6,912 bases of DNA, from the NCBI GenBank assembly GCA_022822125.1, contig JAJECF010000001.1, forward strand, positions 1-6,912, read 5' to 3'. Positions within the stretch are counted from its first letter, which is position 1. Each line of letters opens with the position of its first letter. Source of the stretch: Alphaproteobacteria bacterium (GTDB lineage: Bacteria; Pseudomonadota; Alphaproteobacteria; Bin95). Below the pieces are notes generated by a model. That model made no database searches. It worked only from the letters and a program-made list of their open reading frames with translations, and was not told the origin of the DNA. Shown in pieces: positions 1-6,662 of this stretch. Made by a program: the position numbers and the translations under genes.

Positions 1-708
1 GCGCGGCAGGAATCCGAGAGCTGGTCCGAGCAGGCCGCCCAGGTGCGCTCGGACGCGCAGGCGATCGAGCGCGAGCTCGGCCAGCCCTTCTTCGCCTGGC
101 TGTCGGAGCAGCCGGGGACGGACGGCCGCGCCCTCGGCGCGCCGGGCGCCATGCGCATCGCCTCGCCGCAGACGGCGGAGGATTCGGAGCAGCTGCGGGA
201 ATACGCCGCCGCCTTCATCGCCGAGAAGTATCCGGCGCCGGCGGGGCCGGACCCGGCCTCGGTCGGCGGCGCGGCGGACTACGAGGCCGCCGCCGGCACG
301 CTGCGCGGCGCCTACGCGGCGGAGACCGCTGCCGCATACGGCGGCTGGTCGGCGGGGGTGCGCGACCGGGCCGCCGCGGCGGGCGCGCCGCGGCCCGGAG
401 AAACCGACGCGGCGGCAGCGGCCGAGCGGGCCGGGACCAAGACCGAGATGGTCATGAAGGGCACGGCCAGGGAGGCCCGGCAGACGGTTACGAAAGGCGA
501 GGCCGCGGAAGGCCGCGCCGGGGTCGAGGCCGAGGCGGACAAGCCGTTCGAGCAACAGGCGACGGAGAACCTGCCGGTGGTCGGCGACTGGCTCGCCGGC
601 AAGCTGTTCGGGACGGCAAAGAACGCGGTGCCCGACGCCGCGCCCGGCGCGGCGGAAGCGCCCCGGCGGCGGCAGGACGAGACGGGCTGGGGGGACTCCT
701 CGGGGTGA
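1..708 (+). CDS. traG: Probable TraG, F-type mating-pair stabilisation protein, C-terminal part (5'-truncated)
   Basis: The frame is open from the first base and ends with TGA at 706-708, so 235 C-terminal residues are present and the true start lies outside the window; the GTG at 43 is internal. The visible part is a hydrophilic Ala/Glu-rich tail without membrane segments. It has a helical, charged start, a PFFAWLSEQ patch (residues 29-37), an AEKYPAP turn (74-80), a long Ala-rich region, then a short amphipathic segment NLPVVGDWLAGKLFG (190-204) and a disordered end. Recognition is indirect: the gene lies just upstream of traD and traI, the slot of traG in F-like operons, and the tail resembles those of alphaproteobacterial TraG proteins. 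In F, the N-terminal part of TraG acts in pilus assembly and the C-terminal part in mating-pair stabilisation and entry exclusion. It could be another large Tra protein; the N-terminal membrane region needed to confirm the family is missing. Confidence 0.6.
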   Translation, partial: ARQESESWSEQAAQVRSDAQAIERELGQPFFAWLSEQPGTDGRALGAPGAMRIASPQTAEDSEQLREYAAAFIAEKYPAPAGPDPASVGGAADYEAAAGTLRGAYAAETAAAYGGWSAGVRDRAAAAGAPRPGETDAAAAAERAGTKTEMVMKGTAREARQTVTKGEAAEGRAGVEAEADKPFEQQATENLPVVGDWLAGKLFGTAKNAVPDAAPGAAEAPRRRQDETGWGDSSG

Positions 709-731
709 TCCCGGAGCGGACATCCCCGGTC

Positions 732-1076
732 TCAGTCGCCGCGCATCAGGCGTTCGTGCTCCTCGGCGACAGCCATCCAGGCGTATTCGCCCGTCTGCGT
801 GCTCCAGTCAGCCAACTCCGTATGGTCCGTCATCTCGCAGCGGCGGAAGGCGCTCCAGTCGCGGTCGCGGAAACCGCGCCGCAGCGCGAGTGCGAGGGAG
901 GCGAGGACCGCCCAGCCGAGCGCTGCCAGCCAGACCGCGCCGGCGGTCTCAAGGCCGATCCCGGCGACAGCGCAGACCCCGGTCCAGACTGCGGCAAGGG
1001 CCAATCCGCCGAGCACGGCGGCGCGTTCCCACCGGGTCGGGCGGGCTGCGTCGGGATTCTGCGATGTGCGCGTCAT
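732..1076 (-). CDS. Small two-helix inner-membrane protein between traG and traD; possible entry-exclusion protein
   Basis: This 114-residue protein is on the opposite strand to all its neighbours. It starts at ATG (1074-1076) behind a clean GGAGG 8 bases upstream and stops 23 bases past the traG stop, so it fills the gap between traG and traD almost exactly. It has an Arg-rich N-terminus (R3, R12, R15, R18), two hydrophobic segments at about 19-41 and 45-65 joined by a very short turn (GLET), then RRGFRDRDW and a polar tail of about 45 residues rich in acidic and Trp residues. By the positive-inside rule both ends should face the cytoplasm. Third codon positions are mostly C/G, as in the other genes. 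I do not recognise a named family. Position suggests an exclusion role: F has traS/traT between traG and traD, and SXT has eex after traG. That is inference, and the reversed orientation is atypical. It could instead be an unrelated accessory membrane protein. Confidence 0.72.
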   Translation of the reverse strand: MTRTSQNPDAARPTRWERAAVLGGLALAAVWTGVCAVAGIGLETAGAVWLAALGWAVLASLALALRRGFRDRDWSAFRRCEMTDHTELADWSTQTGEYAWMAVAEEHERLMRGD

Positions 1077-1084
1077 GGTCCTGA

Positions 1085-1089
1085 CCTCC
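1085..1089 (-). promoter_or_regulatory. Shine-Dalgarno site of the minus-strand membrane-protein gene
   Basis: The minus strand reads GGAGG, 8 bases before the ATG at 1074-1076. This ideal spacing fixes the start and is the strongest argument that the reverse-strand frame is translated. The site lies inside one copy of the direct repeat described at 1085-1126. Confidence 0.65.
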
Positions 1090-1126
1090 GCCCGTTCCGG
1101 ACCGGGTCCCCTCCGCCCCGTTCCGC
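1085..1126. repeat. Two near-identical direct repeats flanking a small palindrome in the divergent spacer
   Basis: CCTCCGCCCGTTCCG (1085-1099) recurs as CCTCCGCCCCGTTCCG (1110-1125), differing by one inserted C, with a period of 25 bases. Between them lies the palindrome GGACCgGGTCC (1099-1109). The arrangement sits in the 116-base spacer between the minus-strand gene and traD, and its first copy covers the minus-strand ribosome binding site. It could be an operator or simply a product of the pyrimidine-rich composition of the spacer. I see no convincing -35/-10 pair in this spacer. Confidence 0.4.
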
Positions 1127-1179
1127 TTCGCCCGGCCTCCGGCCCTCCTCCGCCTCCCGGCGGCGCTGAACCGCCAACC

Positions 1180-1185
1180 GGGGAG
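1180..1185 (+). promoter_or_regulatory. Shine-Dalgarno site of traD
   Basis: GGGGAG lies 7 bases before the ATG at 1193. A short inverted repeat (GGCGG 1159-1163, CCGCC 1171-1175) lies just upstream and leaves the site exposed. The good site agrees with traD being translated independently after the interruption by the reverse-strand gene. Confidence 0.6.
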
Positions 1186-1192
1186 ACCGGCC

Positions 1193-3487
1193 ATGCGCGG
1201 CATCGGCGGCAGCACGCTCAGGGGCGGCCAGACCGTCTTCCACGGCATCCGCATGTGGGGCCAGCTGTTCCAGGCGGCCCTGCTGTTCGCCGCCTTCACC
1301 ACGGTTGCGGTGCCGGCCTGGACGCTGTGGCAGCGGACCACGGGCGCGGAATGGTATGCCGCCGGCATGGTGACGCTGGCCGAGGCCAAGCTGGTCCTGG
1401 GCTACGACCCTGACTCGGGTCAGGAGGTCGAGTTCGAGGACGGCACGCGGCGCGTGCTGCGCATCCGCGACATCGCCGCCTCGGTCCCGGCCAGAGAGGC
1501 CCGGGAGCGCATCAGGGCCGAGATGTTCGCCAGCGCCGGGCTCGGGGCCGCGGCCGGCGCCGGGCTGATCGGGCTGTTCCTGGTCGCGTTCTGGTATCGC
1601 GGCGCCCGGCTCGGGCGCCAGAAGCGCATCAGGGGCGCCGAGATGGTCACCGCCGGGGAGCTGCGGCGCCGGGTGCAGGCGCGCCATCTGCGCACGCTGG
1701 TGCGTCTGCCCGGCGGCAAGCGGCTGCGGCCCTACTCGATCGCCGGCATCCCCTGGCCGGAGCGCACCGAGACCCAGCATACCATCGTCTCGGGCACCAC
1801 GGGCTCCGGCAAGACGGTGCTGATCTCCGACCTGGTGGCGCAGATCCGTGCGAAGGGCGAGCGCTGCGTGATCTACGACAAGATGGGTTCCTACACCCGG
1901 GCCTTCTTCGATCGCGACCGCGACGTGCTGCTGAACCCGCTGGATGCCCGCGCGCCGCGCTGGTCGCCCTTCTACGAGGCGCGCAACCCCCGCGACTTCG
2001 ACATGATGGCCGCGGCGCTGATCCCGCAGCAGAAGGATACGGTGGACCCGTTCTGGGTGACGGCGGCGCGCCAGCTGTTCGCCAACGGCGCCGGCGTGCT
2101 GCGCGGCAAGGGCGAGACCCGCAACAAGGTCCTGGTCGACCATCTGCTGAAGACCGAGCTGACCGCGCTGGCGCAAGCCATGGAAGGCACGGTCGCGCAG
2201 TCGATCGTGGACCCCGAGAACCCCAAAACGGCGCTCTCGGTGCGCGCCATGCTCACCGCCAACCTGGGCGCGCTGGAGTTCCTGCCCGACGAGGGCAAGC
2301 CGTTCTCGATCCGCGAGTGGATCGGAGAGGAAGACAAGGACGGATTCCTGTTCCTGACCTCGCGCGGCGACCAGCACGCCAGCCTGCGCGGCCTCATATC
2401 GACCTGGCTGGAGATCGCGGTCAACGCGATGCTGTCGCTCGCCCAGGATGACGGCAGGCGTATCTGGGTGATCCTCGACGAGCTGCCGACACTCCACCAG
2501 GTGCCGAGCCTCCAGCCCGGGCTTGCGGAGTCGCGCCAGTTCGGCGGCTGCTTCGTGCTCGGCGTGCAGGTCGCCTCGGCGCTGCGCGACCTCTACGGGC
2601 GCAACGGGGCGGAGACGGTTTCGGGGCTCTGCGGCACCCGCGTGGTGCTGGCCGCGCCGGACCGGGACACCGCGCAATGGTCGGCCGACAGCCTCGGACG
2701 CAGCGAGATCGAGGAAGTGGCGGAAGGCTTCTCCTACGGCGCCAACACCATCCGGGACGGGGTGAGCCTCACGCCGCGCCGCGAATTGCGCGCGCTGGCG
2801 CTGCCGTCGGAGATCATGCGGCTCGCCAACCTGGAGGGATATCTGAAGTTCCCCGGCCCCTTCCCGGTCGCCTCGATCCGCCTGAAATACGTCTCCCGGC
2901 CGAAGGCTGCCGAACGGTTCGTGCCGCGCGAGCGGGATGCCGCCGAGCCCGCCGGGCGGCCGGACGGCGCCGCGAGTCCTCCGGAAACCGAAGCTACGGC
3001 CCTACCCTGTGCCGACAGCATGTCGATTCCGGATACGGCAGAACGAGGAGGATCTGCATCCGCCACCGCGGCGCCCGCGCGGCAGGATGCGCCGAACCCC
3101 CGCGAGATCCAGGGCGAACTCGATCTTCCTCCGCTGCCGGGAGAGACCGCGAGCGCGGGAGCGGGGAAAGCCGATGACGGAGCCATCGACCTGACGCGCC
3201 CGCAGGACGAGTTTGACCTCGACGTCGTCGAGGATACGGAAACCGGCCGCAGACCGGTGTCGGCGCAGCCGGTTTCGTCGGAGCCGGATGCTTGCGAAGC
3301 CCTGACCGAGGCCGGCGAAGAGAACGGCGACGGGGTATCATCCGGGGATGGCTGTGCGGATTCCGGAGGGAACGGAGCGGAGGCCTCCGGCGCGAAGAAA
3401 CGGGCCGGCGAGGAAACCGGCGGCGGCGGCGAAGAACGACCGGCGGAGGTCTGCGACGACTGGCGCCGGTCGTTCGACTGGCACTGA
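1193..3487 (+). CDS. traD: TraD, type IV secretion coupling protein (conjugative DNA-pumping ATPase)
   Basis: This 764-residue inner-membrane ATPase links the relaxase-DNA complex to the conjugation channel and drives DNA transfer. Two membrane helices are visible at about 24-46 and 113-134, with a roughly 65-residue segment between them (outside the cytoplasm in the family). The cytoplasmic RecA-like motor follows, with Walker A GTTGSGKT (201-208), YDKMGSYTRAFFD (228-240), the all-alpha domain at about 290-420, and Walker B IWVILDELPTL (424-434; acidic pair D429-E430). GGCFVLGVQV (451-460) and GTRVVLAAPD (481-490) match later motor strands. From about 575 to 750 the protein is a disordered, acidic, Gly/Ala/Glu-rich tail. 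It ends in an aromatic-basic cap, DDWRRSFDWH (755-764). In F the extreme TraD C-terminus docks TraM, so this cap may have a similar role. The length is close to that of F TraD. The ATG is supported by a good ribosome binding site. The gene is nearly contiguous with traI, as in F-like operons. Confidence 0.93.
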   Translation: MRGIGGSTLRGGQTVFHGIRMWGQLFQAALLFAAFTTVAVPAWTLWQRTTGAEWYAAGMVTLAEAKLVLGYDPDSGQEVEFEDGTRRVLRIRDIAASVPAREARERIRAEMFASAGLGAAAGAGLIGLFLVAFWYRGARLGRQKRIRGAEMVTAGELRRRVQARHLRTLVRLPGGKRLRPYSIAGIPWPERTETQHTIVSGTTGSGKTVLISDLVAQIRAKGERCVIYDKMGSYTRAFFDRDRDVLLNPLDARAPRWSPFYEARNPRDFDMMAAALIPQQKDTVDPFWVTAARQLFANGAGVLRGKGETRNKVLVDHLLKTELTALAQAMEGTVAQSIVDPENPKTALSVRAMLTANLGALEFLPDEGKPFSIREWIGEEDKDGFLFLTSRGDQHASLRGLISTWLEIAVNAMLSLAQDDGRRIWVILDELPTLHQVPSLQPGLAESRQFGGCFVLGVQVASALRDLYGRNGAETVSGLCGTRVVLAAPDRDTAQWSADSLGRSEIEEVAEGFSYGANTIRDGVSLTPRRELRALALPSEIMRLANLEGYLKFPGPFPVASIRLKYVSRPKAAERFVPRERDAAEPAGRPDGAASPPETEATALPCADSMSIPDTAERGGSASATAAPARQDAPNPREIQGELDLPPLPGETASAGAGKADDGAIDLTRPQDEFDLDVVEDTETGRRPVSAQPVSSEPDACEALTEAGEENGDGVSSGDGCADSGGNGAEASGAKKRAGEETGGGGEERPAEVCDDWRRSFDWH

Positions 3488-3488
3488 C

Positions 3489-6400
3489 ATGCTGTCGATC
3501 GGCGCGCTCTCCTCGGCGGCCCAGGGCGCGTCCTACTACGAGCGCGACGGCTATTATGCGAAGGACGATCCCGAACATCGGGACGCCAGCGCGTGGGCCG
3601 GAAAGGGGGCGGAGGAGCTCGGGCTGAAGGGCCCGGTCGACGCCGTTACCTTCCGGGCAGTGCTGGAAGGCCGCGTCCCGGACGGCTCGGACACGCGGCT
3701 CGGGCGGCGCGGAAAGGACGGGAGCATCGAGCACCGCCCCGGACGCGACCTCACCTTCTCGGCGCCCAAGTCGGTCTCGATCGCCGCGCTGGTGGGCGGC
3801 GATCGGCGCATCGTCGAGGCGCATGGCCGGGCAGTCGCCACCACCCTCGCCTGGGTCGAGAAGAACGCCGCCGAGACCCGCATGAAGGACCCCGAGACCG
3901 GGAAGATGGCGCGGGTCGGGAACCAGAAGATCGTCGCCGCCACCTTCCGGCACGACACCTCGCGCAACCTGGATCCGCAGCTCCATACCCATGCCGTGCT
4001 GGCGAACATGGTGCAGGGGGAGGACGGCAGGTGGCGCTCGATGGCCAACGAGAGCCTTTACGCCAACCAGAAGCTGATCGGCATGCTCTACCGCAACGAG
4101 CTGGCGGCCGGACTCGGCAGGCTCGGCTACGGCATCGAGAAGACCCATGCGGACGGGCGTTTCGAGATCGAAGGCGTCTCACGCGAAGCCATCGAGGCGT
4201 TCTCGAGCCGCCGCGCGGAGATCGAGGCGGCGATGGAAGCGCGCGGGCTCGGCGCCTCCGCCGACAATCCGCGCATCGCGGAGCGCGCGGCGCTGATGAC
4301 GCGGGCGAAGAAACGCGACATCGACCGCGACGAGCTCGGGGGCGTTTGGCAGCGCCAGGCCGCCGATCTGGGGCTGGATGCTCAGGCACTCGCGGCCGAC
4401 GCGATGGAACGGACTGCCGGCCCGGAGATGCAGCCGGCGCCCGCCGCCGGGGACCCTGCAGGCGGCAACCGGCCGGCCGAGCGGTCGCCGGATCGCGCGG
4501 AAGGCCTGTCCGGCCCTGGCGGGCACGGGCCGGAGGCCGCGCCGGAACCCCCGCCCTCGCCCGCGTCCGAGGCGGTCGCCTGGGCGATGGCGCATCTCTC
4601 CGAGCGCGAGGCGGTGTTCTCGCGCACCGACCTGTTCGCGGCGACACTCGCCCACGCGCCGGGTGCCGTCGCGATCGCGGAAGCGGAGCGGGAAGTTGCG
4701 GCGCTGGAGAAAGCCGGAACGCTGCACGCCGTTGACCTGCCCGGCGCTGAGGCTTCGCTCGCCACCGACCGGACCGTGGGCGAGGAGCGCGAGACGGTGG
4801 CGCTGATGCGGGGCGGCCAGGCGCGCGGCCGGGCTCTCATGCGCGGCTGGCAGGTGCAGGGTCACCTCAACAAGGGGCCGCTCACGGCCGGGCAGAGGGA
4901 CGCGGTGAAGCTGATCCTCTCGGCGAAGGACCGGGTGGTGGGCGTGCAGGGCTACGCCGGCACGGGCAAGACCACCATGCTGGACCGGGCGCGGGTACTG
5001 GCTGAGAAGAAGGGCTGGCGCATGGCGGGCCTCGCGCCCTCGGCCTCGGCGGCCCAGACCCTGGCTGCGGAAGCCGGCATTCCCACCGAAACCCTCCAGA
5101 TGTTCCTCGCCCGCAACTCCGGCGTGGCGGAGGGCAGGCTCACGAAGAAGGGCGCCAGGGAGATGCGCGCCGCCTTCGCCAAGACGATCCTGGTCGTCGA
5201 TGAGGGCTCGCTCGCTTCCACCGTGCAGGCGCGCGACCTGCTGCGCATCGCCGCCGAGCTGCGCATGCCCCGCGTGGTGCTGGTGGGAGACGCCAAGCAA
5301 CTCGACGCCGTGGACGCCGGCAAGCCCTTCGCCCAGCTCCAGGCCGCCGGGATGCAGACCGCCACGATGGACGAGATCATGCGCCAGCGCGATCCGGTGC
5401 TGAGGGAAGCCGTCGTTGCCAGCCTCAAGGGGGACATCGCGAAGGCCTTCGAGAAGCTCGGCGGCAACGTCGCGGAGGTGAAGCCGGACAATATCGCGGG
5501 CGCGGTCGCCGCCCGATGGCTTCGGCTCGACGAGGAAGCGCGGGCGAACACCGGCGTCATGGCGCCCTCGCACGAGCTGCGCCTGCAAATCAACGGCCAC
5601 ATCCGCGAGCGCCTCGACCGGGAGGGCCGCATCCACGGTCCCGCCATGGGGTCGGAACGGCTGGTCTCGAAGGGCTACACCAATGCCGAGAAGGCGCTGG
5701 CGGACAACTATGCGCCGGGCGACGTGGTGGCGTTCCACCGCCCCTACAAGCGGATCGGCGTCGAGAAGGGCGACGAGCGGCGCGTCACGGGCGTCGATTA
5801 CAAGGCCGGTGCCGTGCTGCTCGACGACGGCAAGGGCGGCCGGGTCGCCTGGAAGCCGGGGGAGATCGGCGGGCGCCGTGGCGGCAGCGAGGTCTACCGC
5901 GTCGAGGAAATCGAGCTCCGCGCCGGCGACCGCATCCGCTGGACCCGCAACGACGCCGACCTCGGCCTGGTCAACAGCCGCACGGCGGATGTGCTCAGCG
6001 TCGCGAACGGCCGGGTTACGTTCCGCCTGGAGGACGGGAAGACCCTGGAGCTGGGCCGGGGCGATCCGCAGTTGCGCCATCTGGACCATGCCTGGGCCTC
6101 CACCGTGCACGCCTTCCAGGGCCGCACCGTGGACAACGTGATCGCCGCGATGGAGGCGCGGCACAAGCATCTCACGACCCAGAAGAGCTTCTACGTCGAG
6201 ATCAGCCGCGCCCGCGACCGGGCCGAGCTGGTCACCGACGACGCGGCGGAGCTCCGCGCCCGGCTCCAGGCCGTCACCGGCGAGCGCATCGCGGCGCTCG
6301 AAGGCATCGGCGAGACGAGGCGCGAGGCGCCGGACAGGGGTGCGGAGGCCGCCCTGGGCGCGGAGCGCCGGTCCGAACGGGGCGCCGGTTCGGCAATGGC

Positions 6401-6503
6401 GAAGGACCGCGGGACGGAAGGAACGCCCTCGAACACGCCCGCGAAGGAGCCGGAAACGCCGGTGCGCGACCGCGGCCGGGGCGGCATGGACCTCGGGCTG
6501 TGA
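3489..6503 (+). CDS. traI: TraI, MobF/TrwC-family conjugative relaxase with 5'-3' DNA helicase domain
   Basis: This 1004-residue protein nicks oriT, attaches to the 5' end through tyrosine and unwinds the strand for transfer. The HUH relaxase occupies about 1-300: tyrosine pairs Y16-Y17 and Y22-Y23 in SYYERDGYY, acidic motif DLTFSAPKSVS (87-97), and metal-binding His in FRHDTSR (H155) and QLHTHAV (H166, H168). A Pro/Ala-rich linker (about 308-358) leads to a RecD-like superfamily 1 helicase: Walker A GYAGTGKTT (488-496), Walker B ILVVDEGSL (567-575; D571-E572), motif III VLVGDAKQLDAV (597-608), MRQRD (631-635), STVHAFQGRTVD (871-882) and YVEISRARDRAELVT (902-916). The C-terminus is a disordered charged tail. 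All catalytic motifs are intact. The length is close to TrwC of R388 and far below F TraI (1756 residues), so the second helicase-like and C-terminal domains of F are absent. The start is the ATG one base after the traD stop, where MobF proteins begin (MLSIG); the frame is open to 3348 but that stretch is Arg/Ala-rich noise. No ribosome binding site is evident, so coupling to traD is likely. Confidence 0.95.
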   Translation: MLSIGALSSAAQGASYYERDGYYAKDDPEHRDASAWAGKGAEELGLKGPVDAVTFRAVLEGRVPDGSDTRLGRRGKDGSIEHRPGRDLTFSAPKSVSIAALVGGDRRIVEAHGRAVATTLAWVEKNAAETRMKDPETGKMARVGNQKIVAATFRHDTSRNLDPQLHTHAVLANMVQGEDGRWRSMANESLYANQKLIGMLYRNELAAGLGRLGYGIEKTHADGRFEIEGVSREAIEAFSSRRAEIEAAMEARGLGASADNPRIAERAALMTRAKKRDIDRDELGGVWQRQAADLGLDAQALAADAMERTAGPEMQPAPAAGDPAGGNRPAERSPDRAEGLSGPGGHGPEAAPEPPPSPASEAVAWAMAHLSEREAVFSRTDLFAATLAHAPGAVAIAEAEREVAALEKAGTLHAVDLPGAEASLATDRTVGEERETVALMRGGQARGRALMRGWQVQGHLNKGPLTAGQRDAVKLILSAKDRVVGVQGYAGTGKTTMLDRARVLAEKKGWRMAGLAPSASAAQTLAAEAGIPTETLQMFLARNSGVAEGRLTKKGAREMRAAFAKTILVVDEGSLASTVQARDLLRIAAELRMPRVVLVGDAKQLDAVDAGKPFAQLQAAGMQTATMDEIMRQRDPVLREAVVASLKGDIAKAFEKLGGNVAEVKPDNIAGAVAARWLRLDEEARANTGVMAPSHELRLQINGHIRERLDREGRIHGPAMGSERLVSKGYTNAEKALADNYAPGDVVAFHRPYKRIGVEKGDERRVTGVDYKAGAVLLDDGKGGRVAWKPGEIGGRRGGSEVYRVEEIELRAGDRIRWTRNDADLGLVNSRTADVLSVANGRVTFRLEDGKTLELGRGDPQLRHLDHAWASTVHAFQGRTVDNVIAAMEARHKHLTTQKSFYVEISRARDRAELVTDDAAELRARLQAVTGERIAALEGIGETRREAPDRGAEAALGAERRSERGAGSAMAKDRGTEGTPSNTPAKEPETPVRDRGRGGMDLGL

Positions 6504-6556
6504 CGGCGCGGCCTCGGGCCACGCGGGCGGGCACCCTCCCTGCCGGCCGAACGCGC

Positions 6557-6585
6557 TTGATAATTCCGGCGGACGGGCATGGATT
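6557..6585 (+). promoter_or_regulatory. Possible weak promoter for the hairpin leader and NYN gene
   Basis: TTGATA (6557-6562) matches five of six bases of the TTGACA -35 box. A 17-base spacer leads to TGGATT (6580-6585), which matches TATAAT at three of six positions. It is the least GC-rich part of the spacer. Transcription would begin near 6592, at the end of the palindrome TTGCCGGCAA (6584-6593), which could serve as an operator. The -10 box is poor, so this is only a candidate. Confidence 0.25.
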
Positions 6586-6597
6586 GCCGGCAACACC

Positions 6598-6619
6598 CCT
6601 TGCGGTTTCGACCGCAGGG
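6598..6619 (+). promoter_or_regulatory. UUCG-loop hairpin upstream of the terminator
   Basis: CCTTGCGGT (6598-6606) pairs with ACCGCAGGG (6611-6619) through one G-U pair, giving a 9-base-pair stem closed by a TTCG loop (6607-6610). It ends three bases before the terminator stem, so a transcript would carry two stable UUCG hairpins in tandem. It could be the body of a short RNA, part of an attenuator, or a 3'-end protecting structure for traI mRNA. Confidence 0.55.
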
Positions 6620-6622
6620 CGC

Positions 6623-6650
6623 GGGGCCTCTTCGGAGGCCCCTGCTTTTT
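6623..6650 (+). terminator. Intrinsic terminator with UUCG tetraloop
   Basis: GGGGCCTC (6623-6630) and GAGGCCCC (6635-6642) form a perfect 8-base-pair stem around the very stable C(UUCG)G tetraloop. After three bases comes TTTTT (6646-6650). On the plus strand this is a strong rho-independent terminator. It would end the tra operon after traI, or end a short leader transcript, because the NYN start codon lies only 12 bases beyond the T-tract. Confidence 0.85.
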
Positions 6651-6662
6651 GGGCGGTCCGCG

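Larger units (their letters stand above)
6504..6662 (+). other. Spacer between traI and the NYN gene
   Basis: This 159-base stretch has no convincing gene. The first 50 bases hold only short GC repeats such as GGCC-TCG-GGCC (6510-6520). From 6557 on it becomes structured: a possible weak promoter, a 10-base palindrome TTGCCGGCAA (6584-6593), then two UUCG-loop hairpins, the second being a terminator. I see no tRNA, attachment site or oriT nick motif that I can name. Confidence 0.6.

Noticed and set aside
705..1169. Plus-strand frame starting at a GTG that overlaps the traG stop
   Set aside because: Stop/start overlap looks like coupling, but the product is Pro/Arg/Gly-rich without structure. 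The opposite strand gives a protein with a clean ribosome binding site and two membrane helices.
1077..1192. Possible oriT in the spacer before traD
   Set aside because: The spacer has small repeats, but no MobF-like nic motif and no AT-rich segment typical of oriT. The repeats are better treated as an uncharacterised regulatory candidate.
1073..2677. A 534-codon open frame on the minus strand opposite traD
   Set aside because: It is a shadow of traD. The product is Arg/His/Gln-rich with no domain, and it overlaps the start and ribosome binding site of the better-supported minus-strand gene.
4410..4565. Possible domain fusion junction in the Pro/Ala-rich linker of TraI
   Set aside because: A flexible linker between relaxase and helicase is normal in MobF proteins, and both sides read as a continuous TrwC-type protein without a frameshift.
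3592..4735. A 380-codon plus-strand frame inside traI
   Set aside because: It is an Arg/Gly-rich out-of-frame reading of the relaxase coding sequence, without motifs.
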